A stretch of DNA of 58,319 bases from an uncultured Corynebacterium sp. (GTDB lineage: Bacteria > Actinomycetota > Actinomycetes > Mycobacteriales > Mycobacteriaceae), in NCBI RefSeq assembly GCF_946222985.1, contig NZ_CAMIFY010000012.1, positions 1 through 58,319 on the forward strand, read 5' to 3'. Shown here piece after piece: positions 49,335 through 58,319 of this stretch (positions are counted from its first letter, which is position 1; each line of letters opens with the position of its first letter). Below the pieces are notes generated by a model that made no database searches, was not told where the DNA came from, and saw only the letters and a list, made by a program, of their open reading frames with translations. The translations under genes were made by a program, and so were the position numbers.

Positions 49335-49455
49335 GCAGCGAAGTCCACATTTCACCCCCTCACGGGGGCGGCTGCGCGCCAGTCGATTACGACGGCACCC
49401 CAACGCCGGGTGCCCCAAATAGGTCCATACCCCCGCGGGCTTTAAGCTGGTGAAC

Positions 49456-50076
49456 ATGGATAGCGACACCTCTCGTCCGCGCCGCCAGAACTCCATGGCG
49501 ACCCGGGCTCGAATCGTCGAAGTGGCGGCGGACTACTTCACCCGCAAGCCGTTTTCGAAGGTCTCCCTCAAGGAGATCGCGACCGAGGCCGGGGTCAGCG
49601 CGCCGTTGATCATCAAGTACTTCCGCACCAAGGAAGGACTTCTCGAAGAACTGATCAACTTCGAGGTCATGAAGGACCTCGTCTGCGACGTCCCGTTCGG
49701 CGACATCGGCACCGCCCTCGCCGATGACGCGATGAACGGCGACCGTTCCTCCACCAGCTCCCTGATCGCCCTGCTGATGGCCACCGCCGGCAGCCCCGCG
49801 GCGGTCAAGACCGTCACCGACCAGTTCCAGGAGGCCATCGGCGGCGCTCTGTTCGATCGCGTCCGCAGCGAAGCCCCCGGCGTCATCGGCGACGACGACG
49901 CCGAGCAGCGATGCCAGTACGCCCTGGCCATGTACACCGGCCTGGGCACGGTGCTGGTCAGCTACGCCCGCGGCATTCCGTCCGAGGGCGCCGCGGCCGT
50001 GGCGTCCTACGGCGCGCACATTCAGCGCGTGCTGGAGACCCCCACCGACGTCCATCGGGACGCCGTCGCCCGCTGA
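49456..50076 (+). CDS. TetR/AcrR-family transcriptional regulator
   Basis: A 206-residue regulator. The N-terminal HTH domain (ATRARIVEVAADYF, KVSLKEIATEAGVSAPLIIKYFRTKEGLLEELI, residues 16-62) is typical. The C-terminal ligand domain is all helical and has no recognisable specificity. TAAGCT (49443-49448) stands 7 nt before the ATG, so I prefer this start over the GTG two codons earlier. It is followed 156 bp later by the DUF368 transporter on the same strand, which could be a target. Confidence 0.93.
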   Translation: MDSDTSRPRRQNSMATRARIVEVAADYFTRKPFSKVSLKEIATEAGVSAPLIIKYFRTKEGLLEELINFEVMKDLVCDVPFGDIGTALADDAMNGDRSSTSSLIALLMATAGSPAAVKTVTDQFQEAIGGALFDRVRSEAPGVIGDDDAEQRCQYALAMYTGLGTVLVSYARGIPSEGAAAVASYGAHIQRVLETPTDVHRDAVAR

Positions 50077-50107
50077 ACCGCCCCCAACCAACCGCGGAAC
50101 CGACTCC

Positions 50108-50120
50108 TGCTTTGCGACGG
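50108..50120 (-). repeat. Interspersed 13-mer CCGTCGCAAAGCA, copy 7
   Basis: Perfect copy in the tetR-DUF368 intergenic region, opposite in strand to both genes. Confidence 0.9.
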
Positions 50121-50232
50121 TGAACGGGGTCGCGCCCGGTCACGTCGCCACGCATCCTTTGATCGCCCTGTGACGGGCGCGACCTTCGACGACCTCCGTT
50201 TTCGGGGCCTCGCCTAGTAACATGCCGTCGCG

Positions 50233-51213
50233 ATGGACATGAACGCAGAATCCCGCCCCTCCTCCGCCTCGCGCGCGTCGGCCACCGCCGCCGCCCCCGA
50301 GTCGGGCTCCGACCCCCGGCCGCCGTCGATCGGAGGCGTCGCCGCCAACTTCGTGCGCGGCGGGCTCATCGGCCTCGCCGAGACGGTGCCCGGCGTCTCC
50401 GGCGGCACCGTCGCACTGGTCACCGGCATCTACGAACGCCTGATCTCCTCGGCGAAGAACATCACCGAGGTCCCCAAGGACATGCTGTCCAAGGGCGACT
50501 GGCGCGCCTCCGCCCGCCGGGTCGACTGGTGGCTGCTGCTGCCGGTGGCCGTCGGCATGCTGGCCATCGTCTTTTCGTTGGCCGGGATCATGGAGTCGTT
50601 CGTCACCGATCAGCCGGTGGCGTCCAAGGCGCTGTTCATGGGCATGATCGCGATGTCGGTGCTCATCCCGTTCCAGGAGCTGCGCCCCGGGGCCCTGGAA
50701 CGTCCCGGCATGCGCGGCAAGGCGATCGCCGTGTTCGTGCTGTTCGCCGTGGCGACGTTCTGGTTGACGTCTCTTCCCCAGTCGGCGTCGAGCTCCGATC
50801 CCGCGCTGTGGCTTGTGTTCATCGCCGCGTCCATCGCGGTGTGCGCGCTGGTGCTTCCGGGCGTCTCGGGCTCGTTCTTCCTTTTGGTCATCGGCCTCTA
50901 CGCGCCGACGATGGCCGCCGTCGACCAGCGCAACCTGGCGTACCTGGGCGTGTTCATGCTCGGCGCCATCACGGGCATCGTGCTGTTCGTGCGTTTCCTG
51001 GAGTGGCTGCTGGCGAACCACCACACCGTCACGCTGGTGGCGATGGCCGGCCTGCTGCTCGGTTCGCTGCGCGCCCTGTGGCCGTGGCAGGACGACGACG
51101 GCGCGATGCTGCGCGCCGGCGACGACTGGCCGATGGCACTCGGATTGTTCGTGCTCGGCGCCGCCATCGTCGGCGTCGTGGCCCTGGTCCAGCGCCGTTT
51201 TTCCGCTGACTAG
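50233..51213 (+). CDS. DUF368 polyprenyl-phosphate transporter (PopT-like)
   Basis: A 326-residue membrane protein with about eight helices. Both halves carry the family motif PGVSG (AETVPGVSGGTVALVTG near residue 51, LVLPGVSGSFFLLVIG near residue 205), reflecting an internal duplication. DUF368 proteins were shown to recycle undecaprenyl phosphate across the membrane; corynebacteria use decaprenyl phosphate carriers, so the exact lipid is inferred. The N-terminal 35 residues are a Ser/Ala/Pro-rich cytosolic extension. TAACAT (50218-50223) is 9 nt before the ATG. A copy of the interspersed 13-mer lies upstream at 50108-50120. Confidence 0.88.
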   Translation: MDMNAESRPSSASRASATAAAPESGSDPRPPSIGGVAANFVRGGLIGLAETVPGVSGGTVALVTGIYERLISSAKNITEVPKDMLSKGDWRASARRVDWWLLLPVAVGMLAIVFSLAGIMESFVTDQPVASKALFMGMIAMSVLIPFQELRPGALERPGMRGKAIAVFVLFAVATFWLTSLPQSASSSDPALWLVFIAASIAVCALVLPGVSGSFFLLVIGLYAPTMAAVDQRNLAYLGVFMLGAITGIVLFVRFLEWLLANHHTVTLVAMAGLLLGSLRALWPWQDDDGAMLRAGDDWPMALGLFVLGAAIVGVVALVQRRFSAD

Positions 51214-51257
51214 ACCGTGCGCTAAGATTCATCCGGTCGCCATGCGACCGGGTGCAC

Positions 51258-51331
51258 GCCCCTGTAGCCCAATTGGCAGAGGCAACGGATTCAAAACCCG
51301 TCCAGTGTGGGTTCGAGTCCCACCGGGGGCA
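51258..51331 (+). tRNA. tRNA with anticodon CAA (Leu by anticodon, atypical)
   Basis: A 74-nt cloverleaf: acceptor GCCCCTG pairs with CGGGGGC (one T-G pair), a D-arm of GCC/GGC, anticodon loop TTCAAAA, and T-arm GTGGG/CCCAC with TTCGAGT. The anticodon at 51292-51294 is CAA, which reads UUG (Leu). However, tRNA-Leu normally has a long variable arm, and this one has only CCAGT. The base pair next to the loop is an A-C mismatch. The CCA end is not encoded (CCG follows the discriminator A). It may be a short-armed Leu isoacceptor or a non-canonical tRNA. Confidence 0.85.
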
Positions 51332-51342
51332 CCGAAGGACGA

Positions 51343-51380
51343 CCCGCCCAGCTGCGATTCACGCGGAAGGGCGGGTTTTT
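51343..51380 (+). terminator. Terminator of the tRNA gene
   Basis: CCCGCCC (51343-51349) pairs with GGGCGGG (51369-51375), followed by TTTTT. It lies 12 nt after the tRNA, so the tRNA is transcribed as a single unit, possibly together with the DUF368 gene upstream. Confidence 0.9.
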
Positions 51381-51514
51381 CCGTGTCCGGGAACACCGAC
51401 CACGGTGGATGACGTTCACCCCGCCGAGTCGTAGAGTGGGTTCGAAACCTCGGTGACCGAGGCTGCGACGAGGATGCGACGATCATCCGACGAGGAGAGG
51501 TGGAAGGGGCCGGC

Positions 51515-52369
51515 ATGAACGACGAACGACGCGGTCCCGACGACGGCTTCGACGACCGCTACGACAACGGTTCCGACGGCCGCTCCGACGCCGGCTTCGA
51601 AGACGGTCCCGGCCGTGGTGCCGACGACGCCCGCCCCTACGACGACGGCTGGGACGGGGACGGTTGGAACGGCAACGCCCCCGAAGGCGACGACATCTAC
51701 CATCGCCCGTCGTCGTGGAAGATGATCCTCGCCTGCGCGGCGATCGTCGTCGGGGTCGTCGCGCTGATCGGTTCCATCGTCTGGCGCGGCCTTCCCGGCG
51801 TGGCCATCGGCGCCTTCCTCGCGGCGGGGCTGATTCTCCCCGCGGCCTGGTGGCTCTGGCACCAGAACCGCGAGCACCGCGCCGCCGTCGACCCGGATGC
51901 GCCGGCCGCCGTGATGGATCGACGCTGGCGCTTCATCGCCCCCGCCGCCGTCGTGCTGCTCGGAGTCGGCGGGGCACTCGCGTACGCGATTCCGGAACCC
52001 GGACCGAGCGAGACACCCGAGGAAGAGCAGTCCAGCTCGCATCGCACGGCGCCGAAACCGTCGTCGTCGTCACGCTCGCGCACCGCGACCGCAACGACGA
52101 CCGGAACCCGCGGCCCCACGGAGACGACGACCACGTCGGGATCATCGGAAGACCCGACCTCTTCGGAGACCTCGAGCGAGCCGACCTCCGATCCGACGTC
52201 GCCGTCCACCCGGCCCACGACGCCCCAGCCGACGACGACGGCCCCCACCCAGCCGACCACGCCACCGACCCAGCCGACGCAGCCGACGCCGACCCAGCCG
52301 TCGCCGCCGCAGCCGACGCAGACCCCTCCCCAACCGCCGGTCGTGCCCGAGCAGCCCGCGGCGGGCTGA
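51515..52369 (+). CDS. Hypothetical membrane protein with Pro/Thr-rich tail
   Basis: 284 residues, not recognised as any family. Residues 1-65 are Asp/Gly-rich and acidic. About residues 68-105 hold two membrane helices (MILACAAIVVGVVALIGSIV; GVAIGAFLAAGLILPAAWWLW), and a third lies near residue 145. From about 155 to the end it is Ser/Thr then Pro/Thr/Gln-rich with PTQPT repeats, probably exposed outside the membrane and able to span or bind the wall, or to be glycosylated. GAAGGGG precedes the ATG. A TAGAGT box at 51431-51436 and a CCTCGGTGACCGAGG hairpin (51449-51463) lie in the leader. Confidence 0.75.
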   Translation: MNDERRGPDDGFDDRYDNGSDGRSDAGFEDGPGRGADDARPYDDGWDGDGWNGNAPEGDDIYHRPSSWKMILACAAIVVGVVALIGSIVWRGLPGVAIGAFLAAGLILPAAWWLWHQNREHRAAVDPDAPAAVMDRRWRFIAPAAVVLLGVGGALAYAIPEPGPSETPEEEQSSSHRTAPKPSSSSRSRTATATTTGTRGPTETTTTSGSSEDPTSSETSSEPTSDPTSPSTRPTTPQPTTTAPTQPTTPPTQPTQPTPTQPSPPQPTQTPPQPPVVPEQPAAG

Positions 52370-52413
52370 CCGCCCGCGCCGTCGATTAGGCTGGCCAACG
52401 GAACCGAGGGGCG

Positions 52414-53685
<1,272 letters not shown>

Positions 53686-53696
53686 GGTTTTCATCC

Positions 53697-54593
53697 ATGA
53701 GAAACCCCTTCGCCGCCGCCGCGGTCTCGCTGGCGGCCGCCTTGACGCTGGGGTTGACCGGCTGCGTCACCAACGACGAAGGCGGTCTTCCCGACGCGTG
53801 GGCGCCGGTGACCCCGGACGCCGTACCCGAACTCGCCGAACGCGTGCCGGAGGACCTTCGCGCGCGCGGAACCATCGCCATCGGCACCAATCCCCCGTTC
53901 GCCCCGATGGAGTTCAAGGACGCCGGGGGCGAGATCATCGGCGTCGACCTTGATCTGGCCCGCGCCGCCGCGAGCGTCCTCGGGCTCGAACTCGACGTTC
54001 GCGAGCAGGACTTCACGTTGATCCTGCCGTCGATTTCAGCCGGCACGGTCGACTTCGGGGCGTCGGGCTTCACCAGCAACGAGGAACGCCGGCAGACGTA
54101 CGATTTCGTCGATTACCTCGACACCGGCCTGCAGTGGGCCCGGTCGCCGGGGTCCGACATCACGCCGGACGAGGCCTGCGGGCTCGAGGTCGCCGTCCAG
54201 CGCGGCACCGTCGCCGAGATGGAGGACCTGCCGGCCCGCAGCGACGCCTGCGTCGCCGAGGGCAAGCCGGCCATCAAGCGGCTGGCCTACCAGGACTCGG
54301 GCACGGCGGCCACCGCCGTCGTCCTCGGCCGCGCCGACGCACTGGCCGCCGATTCCCCGGTGTCCGCGTGGGCCGTGGCCCGCTCGGACGGGAAGCTGGA
54401 GATGGCCGGCGACATCTACGACGGCGCGCCGTTCGGTTGGCCGGTGCCGAAGGATTCGGAGTTGGCCCCGCTGCTGGCCGACGCCCTGCAGCACCTCATC
54501 GACAACGGCGATTACGAACGCATCCTCACCATGTGGGGTCTCGACGACGGCGCCGTGGACCAGGCGCGCATCAATGGAGAGGACATCCGATGA
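53697..54593 (+). CDS. Polar amino-acid ABC transporter substrate-binding lipoprotein
   Basis: Type II periplasmic-binding protein (SBP family 3) of 298 residues, anchored by a lipobox LTGC at residue 22. The domain shows GTIAIGTNPPFAPMEFKD near residue 58, GVDLDLARAAA, DFGASGFTSNEERRQTYDFVDY near residue 120, and DYERILTMWGL near the end, typical of glutamine/arginine/histidine-type receptors. TAAGGT (53683-53688) stands 8 nt before the ATG. The stop overlaps the permease start by ATGA. Ligand identity is not determined. Confidence 0.93.
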   Translation: MRNPFAAAAVSLAAALTLGLTGCVTNDEGGLPDAWAPVTPDAVPELAERVPEDLRARGTIAIGTNPPFAPMEFKDAGGEIIGVDLDLARAAASVLGLELDVREQDFTLILPSISAGTVDFGASGFTSNEERRQTYDFVDYLDTGLQWARSPGSDITPDEACGLEVAVQRGTVAEMEDLPARSDACVAEGKPAIKRLAYQDSGTAATAVVLGRADALAADSPVSAWAVARSDGKLEMAGDIYDGAPFGWPVPKDSELAPLLADALQHLIDNGDYERILTMWGLDDGAVDQARINGEDIR

Positions 54594-55660
54594 CGGACAG
54601 TGACAACGCCCGCCACGAGGCGGCCGACCGGGACCGGGACGGCGCCGCACGCCGCGAGACCGCGGACCGCGACGGTGCCGCACGCGACCGTGCCGCCGTC
54701 GTGACCCGCCGTGAGCCGACGGCGCGCGAACTCGACGCCCCGATCAAGGCCAAGCCGCTGCCGCACCCGGGCCGCTGGATCGGCGCGGCCGTCCTGCTCG
54801 CCCTGGTGGCGTGGTTCGTCATCGGCGCCGCCGGCAACGAGGCCTACCACTGGGACGTGTACTTCCAGTACCTGCTCGACACCCGCATCGCCACGGCGGC
54901 GCTGCACACGCTGGCGCTGACCATCCTGGCGATGCTCATCGGCATCGTCGGCGGTGCGATCATCGCGGTGCTGCGCATGTCCGACAACCCGGTGCTGTCG
55001 ACCGTGTCGTGGATCTACCTGTGGATCTTCCGCGGCACCCCGGTCTACGTGCAGCTGGTCTTCTGGGGCCTGCTGGGCACGATCTACAGCTCGGTCAACG
55101 TCGGTTTCGCCGAGATCGACCTGCAGACCGCCCTGCAGAACACGTTCCTGCTCGCGGTGCTGGGCCTGGGCCTCAACGAGGCCGCGTACATGGCCGAGAT
55201 CGTCCGCGCCGGCATCCAGGCCGTGCCCGAGGGCCAGACCGAGGCGTCGAAGGCGCTGGGCATGAGCTGGGGTCAGACGATCCGCCGCACGGTGCTGCCC
55301 CAGGCGATGCGCATCATCATCCCGCCGACGGGCAACGAGTTCATCTCCCTGCTCAAGACCACGTCGCTGGTCGTCGCGGTGCCCTACACCGCCGAGCTCT
55401 ACGGCCGGGCCACGGACATCGCCAACGAGCTGTTCCTGCCCGTGCCGATGCTGCTGGTCGCGGCGACCTGGTACCTGGTCATCACGTCGATCCTGATGGT
55501 CGGCCAGCATTACCTGGAGAAGCACTTCGCCAAGGGCGCCACCCGCCATCTCACGGCCCGCCAGCTCGCGGCGCTGTCCGACGCGGAGGGCGTGCCGCCG
55601 GGCAACGCCCGCGTCGTGGAGAAGTCCGAGCGCCCGAACTACGAGGAGGACGCGCGATGA
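54590..55660 (+). CDS. Amino-acid ABC transporter permease
   Basis: A 356-residue HisM/GlnP-type permease. The first 55 residues are an Arg/Asp-rich cytosolic extension with imperfect ADRD-GAAR repeats, then about five to six helices. The EAA loop that contacts the ATPase is EIVRAGIQAVPEGQTEASKALG near residue 210. FRGTPVYVQLVFWGL near residue 150 is also characteristic. Only one permease gene is present, so it would act as a homodimer. It is coupled by ATGA overlaps to both neighbours. Confidence 0.94.
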   Translation: MTDSDNARHEAADRDRDGAARRETADRDGAARDRAAVVTRREPTARELDAPIKAKPLPHPGRWIGAAVLLALVAWFVIGAAGNEAYHWDVYFQYLLDTRIATAALHTLALTILAMLIGIVGGAIIAVLRMSDNPVLSTVSWIYLWIFRGTPVYVQLVFWGLLGTIYSSVNVGFAEIDLQTALQNTFLLAVLGLGLNEAAYMAEIVRAGIQAVPEGQTEASKALGMSWGQTIRRTVLPQAMRIIIPPTGNEFISLLKTTSLVVAVPYTAELYGRATDIANELFLPVPMLLVAATWYLVITSILMVGQHYLEKHFAKGATRHLTARQLAALSDAEGVPPGNARVVEKSERPNYEEDAR

Positions 55661-56457
55661 GCGCCACCGAACGCACCAATCCGGTCCGCACCGCCGAGCG
55701 CCCCATGGTCGAGGCGCGCCACGTGCGCAAGTCCTTCGGTCGCCTGGAGGTGCTCAAGGGCATCGATCTCGAGGTCCCCCGCGGCACCGTCACGTGCCTC
55801 ATCGGGCCGTCCGGGTCGGGCAAGTCGACGATCCTGCGCTGCATCAACCACCTCGAGCAGGTCAACGCCGGCCGACTCTACGTCGACGGCGAGCTGATCG
55901 GTTATCGCGAGCGCGACGGCGTGCTCCACGAGATCTCGCCGCGCGACGCCGCCCGCCAGCGCGCCGACATCGGCATGGTGTTCCAGAACTTCAACCTGTT
56001 CCCGCACCGCACGGTGCTGGGCAACATCGTCGAGGCGCCGGTCCACGTCAAGGGCGTCGATCCGGACGCGGCCACCGAGCGGGCGCACGAGCTGCTCAAC
56101 CAGGTCGGGCTGGCCCACAAGGCCGACGCCTACCCGGTGCAGCTCTCGGGCGGTCAGCAGCAGCGCGTCGCCATCGCGCGGGCGCTGGCGATGGACCCCA
56201 AACTGATGCTTTTCGACGAACCGACTTCCGCCCTCGATCCCGAACTCGTCGGCGACGTCCTCGGGGTCATGCGGGGTCTGGCGGACCAGGGCATGACGAT
56301 GATCATCGTCACCCACGAGATGGCCTTCGCCCGCGAGGTCGCCGATCAGGTGGTCTTCATGGACGACGGCGTGGTCGTGGAATCCGGCCCGCCGGAGCAG
56401 GTGCTCGGGGATCCGCAGCAGGATCGGACGAAGACCTTCCTGTCGTCCATTTTCTAG
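55657..56457 (+). CDS. Amino-acid ABC transporter ATP-binding protein
   Basis: A 266-residue GlnQ-type ATPase. Walker A GPSGSGKST near residue 49, Q-loop VFQNFNLFPH near residue 110, signature LSGGQQQRVAIARALA near residue 165, Walker B LMLFDEPTSALDP near residue 187 and the switch VTHEM near residue 220 are all intact. It completes a three-gene importer transcribed from the leaderless promoter in front of the binding protein. Confidence 0.95.
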   Translation: MSATERTNPVRTAERPMVEARHVRKSFGRLEVLKGIDLEVPRGTVTCLIGPSGSGKSTILRCINHLEQVNAGRLYVDGELIGYRERDGVLHEISPRDAARQRADIGMVFQNFNLFPHRTVLGNIVEAPVHVKGVDPDAATERAHELLNQVGLAHKADAYPVQLSGGQQQRVAIARALAMDPKLMLFDEPTSALDPELVGDVLGVMRGLADQGMTMIIVTHEMAFAREVADQVVFMDDGVVVESGPPEQVLGDPQQDRTKTFLSSIF

Positions 56458-56502
56458 GCGGCCGTTCTTCCAGGCGGCCGTTCTTCTGGAAAACCGAGCC
56501 TT

Positions 56503-57258
56503 CTAGATCATCCCGATCAGGCCGCGGATCAGGGTCACCGCGGCACCGGAGGATGCGACGATCAGCGCCAGCCGCCGCGCCTTGCGCACGTCGGTGCGCC
56601 GGGCGATGCGGGTGCCGATCTTGAGGCCGGCGATCATCGCCACGAACCCGATCGCCCACAGGTACCACGGGGCGGTCGGGATCAACGGTTCCGCGGCGGA
56701 GAATTCCTTGGCCACCAGCGACACCGCGCCGGAGACGAAGAACAGCGGCTGCAGCGTCGCCGCGAAGGTCTTCTGCGGCCACCTGCTGGCCTGCGCGTAG
56801 ACGGTGATGGCCGGGCCCGCGATGCCGGCGAGGGTGTTCATGAAACCACCCGCGGCGCCGGAGGCCATCGCGTAGCCGGAACCGTCGACCCGCATGTGCT
56901 TGGGCATGAAGGTGGTCACGGCCAAGCCCAGCAGGACGATGCCGCCGACGATGACCTGCAGCGGCGCCGTCGGCGTCGAATGCACCACCCACGCCCCCGG
57001 CACCGCGCCGACGACCATCACCGGGCCGATGAGCCAGAACTTCCGCCAGTCCACGTTCTCGCGCACCGACAGCGTCTGGAAGATCGCGTTGACCGCGGCG
57101 AGGACGTTGATGATCAACACGCCCGCCACGGGCCCGACCATGAGGCTCAGCACGGGCGCGCCGATGAGGCCGAGCCCCATGCCGGAAACGCGCTGCAGGC
57201 AGGCCCCGATCAACGCGACCAGGGCGATGACGAGCAACGCCCACGTCGAAAGGTCCAT
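56503..57258 (-). CDS. TauE/SafE-family membrane permease
   Basis: A 251-residue protein with about seven helices in two halves, each with a Gly-rich family motif (GMGLGLIGAPVLSLMVGP near residue 26, AGGFMNTLAGIAGPAITVYA near residue 138). Relatives export or import sulfite, sulfonates or other organic anions, so substrate is open. TACCAT (57267-57272) stands 8 nt before the ATG. It is convergent with the ABC operon. The 45-bp gap holds two copies of AGGCGGCCGTTCTTC but no strong terminator. Confidence 0.9.
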   Translation of the reverse strand: MDLSTWALLVIALVALIGACLQRVSGMGLGLIGAPVLSLMVGPVAGVLIINVLAAVNAIFQTLSVRENVDWRKFWLIGPVMVVGAVPGAWVVHSTPTAPLQVIVGGIVLLGLAVTTFMPKHMRVDGSGYAMASGAAGGFMNTLAGIAGPAITVYAQASRWPQKTFAATLQPLFFVSGAVSLVAKEFSAAEPLIPTAPWYLWAIGFVAMIAGLKIGTRIARRTDVRKARRLALIVASSGAAVTLIRGLIGMI

Positions 57259-57330
57259 GAACGGGAATGGTACATCCCGTCCGATGGGCCGTTCGACGTG
57301 GGCGCGGGGCCGTCGTAAAGCCGGAAAAGC

Positions 57331-58319
57331 TTAGATGATGCCCTGGGCGAGCATCGCGTTGGCGACCTTCTTGAAACCGGCGATGTTGGCGCCGACGACG
57401 TAATCGTGCTCGTGGTCGTACGCGGCGGCGGTCTTCGCGCAGTTCTCGAAGATGTTCGACATGATGCCCTGCAGGCGCTCGTCGGTGTACTCGAAGGACC
57501 AGGAATCGCGGGTCGCGTTCTGCTGCATCTCCAGCGCCGACGTGGCCACGCCGCCGGCGTTGGCGGCCTTGCCCGGGGCGAAGAGGATGGAGGACTTGCG
57601 GAAGAACTCCACGGCCTCCGGCGTCGACGGCATGTTGGCGCCCTCGGCGACGTACTTGCAGCCGTTTTCGACCAGCATCTTGGCGTCGTCGCCGTTGAGC
57701 TCGTTCTGCGTGGCGCACGGCAGCGCGACGTCGCAGGCGACCTCCCAGACGTTGCCCTTGTCGTGGAACTCGGCGCCCTCGGTCTCCTCGGCGTACTCGC
57801 CGACGCGGCCGCGGCGAACTTCCTTGATCTCGCGCAGGAGCTCGACGTCGACGCCGCCCGGGGTGGAGACATAGCCGGACGAGTCGGAGAACGCGACGAC
57901 GGTGGCGCCGAGCTGCTGGGCCTTCTCGATGGCGTAGATGGCCACGTTGCCCGAACCGGAGACGACGACCTTCGCGCCGTCGAGGGACTCGCCGTGCTCC
58001 TCCATCATGCGCTGGGTGAAGTAGACGGCGCCGTAGCCCGTCGCTTCGGTGCGGACCAGCGAACCGCCCCAGGTCAGGCCCTTGCCGGTGAGGACGCCCG
58101 ACTCGTGGCGGTTGTTCAGACGGCGGTACTGGCCGAACATGAAGCCGATCTCGCGGCCGCCGACGCCGATGTCGCCGGCGGGGACGTCGGTGTACTCGCC
58201 GATGTGGCGGTTGAGCTCCGTCATGAACGACTGGCAGAAGCGCATGATCTCCAGCTCCGAGCGCCCCTTCGGGTCGAAGTCGGAGCCGCCCTTGCCGCCG
58301 CCGATGGGCAGGCCGGTCA
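57331..58319 (-). CDS. gdhA: NADP-type glutamate dehydrogenase, 5' end outside the window
   Basis: Reductive amination of 2-oxoglutarate with ammonia. The visible 329 codons cover the C-terminal three quarters of a roughly 450-residue hexameric enzyme. The frame is open to the window edge and reads TGLPIGGGKGGSDFDPKG there, the substrate-binding lysine region. The dinucleotide domain shows VVVSGSGNVAIYAIEKA. The sequence PAGDIGVGGREIGFMFGQY and the ending VANAMLAQGI are typical. Just beyond the stop a GTCGTAAAGC variant of the interspersed motif occurs (57309-57321). Confidence 0.96.
   Translation of the reverse strand, partial: TGLPIGGGKGGSDFDPKGRSELEIMRFCQSFMTELNRHIGEYTDVPAGDIGVGGREIGFMFGQYRRLNNRHESGVLTGKGLTWGGSLVRTEATGYGAVYFTQRMMEEHGESLDGAKVVVSGSGNVAIYAIEKAQQLGATVVAFSDSSGYVSTPGGVDVELLREIKEVRRGRVGEYAEETEGAEFHDKGNVWEVACDVALPCATQNELNGDDAKMLVENGCKYVAEGANMPSTPEAVEFFRKSSILFAPGKAANAGGVATSALEMQQNATRDSWSFEYTDERLQGIMSNIFENCAKTAAAYDHEHDYVVGANIAGFKKVANAMLAQGII

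Larger units (their letters stand above)
49096..49455. other. polA / tetR intergenic region rich in inverted repeats
   Basis: A 360-bp gap without a convincing gene. It holds the polA -10 box and at least five inverted repeats with CCCC/GGGG arms: 49236-49250, 49254-49270, 49355-49368, 49394-49414 and 49432-49439. There is also a GATTGA-CTA-TCAATC palindrome (49320-49334) and two copies of the direct repeat GGTCCATACC (49280-49289 and 49422-49431). The second GGTCCATACC lies just upstream of the tetR -10 box. Confidence 0.75.

Noticed and set aside
56458..56495. Direct repeat AGGCGGCCGTTCTTC between the ABC operon and tauE as an attachment site
   Set aside because: The copies are adjacent, no integrase or tRNA end is nearby, and it looks like a simple local duplication.

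Overview
The window is about 58 kb of a high-GC actinobacterial chromosome and reads as core Corynebacterium sequence. The evidence is gene order (infC-rpmI-rplT, a SpoU-type methyltransferase, pheS-pheT, then argC-J-B-D-F-R-G-H and tyrS on one strand; rpsA and coaE near polA), GTG/TTG starts, and many TAnnnT -10 boxes placed 6-8 nt before a start codon, as in leaderless corynebacterial transcripts. The species cannot be fixed from the sequence alone. I see no prophage, insertion sequence, integrase or CRISPR array.

Region 1 (1-17.7 kb, minus strand): a translation and arginine block. infC, rpmI and rplT share a promoter and a structured leader. After them come an rRNA/tRNA methyltransferase, pheST, the complete arginine pathway with its repressor argR inside the operon, a 57-residue Trm112-like protein, 3-methyladenine DNA glycosylase and tyrS, closed by an intrinsic terminator. 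Region 2 (17.7-21.7 kb, plus strand): a thiosulfate importer of the YeeE/TsuA type, its TusA-like sulfur carrier, and a DUF2339 membrane protein. Region 3 (21.7-33.3 kb): uvrA and uvrB flank a metallo-beta-lactamase-fold protein, a DoxX-like membrane protein, a HelD/HelR-like RNA-polymerase helicase and a universal stress protein. uvrA has a LexA-like box. A zinc-chaperone-like lipoprotein with Zur-like boxes follows. Region 4 (33.3-40.4 kb): a YeiH-family exporter divergent from a LysR regulator, coaE with an unusual C-terminal extension, a secreted DUF218 protein, rpsA and a SAM methyltransferase. Region 5 (40.4-49.1 kb): a translationally coupled RecB-type nuclease and a helicase-nuclease that together look like an AddAB-type machine, convergent with polA. 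Region 6 (49.1-58.3 kb): a TetR regulator, a DUF368 lipid-carrier transporter, an atypical tRNA, a membrane protein with a Pro/Thr-rich tail, malic enzyme, a polar amino-acid ABC importer, a TauE/SafE permease and the 3' part of gdhA, cut by the window edge.

The most unexpected signal fits no gene. The 13-mer CCGTCGCAAAGCA occurs six times perfectly and once with one mismatch on both strands, where chance predicts about 0.002 perfect copies. It sits mostly between genes, or inside variable protein insertions and extensions. Other leads are the AddAB-like pair without the expected AddB iron-sulfur cysteine, a probable ATC start codon for infC behind a hairpin, a tRNA with anticodon CAA but a short variable arm, and a dense array of GGGGT/ACCCC inverted repeats between polA and tetR.
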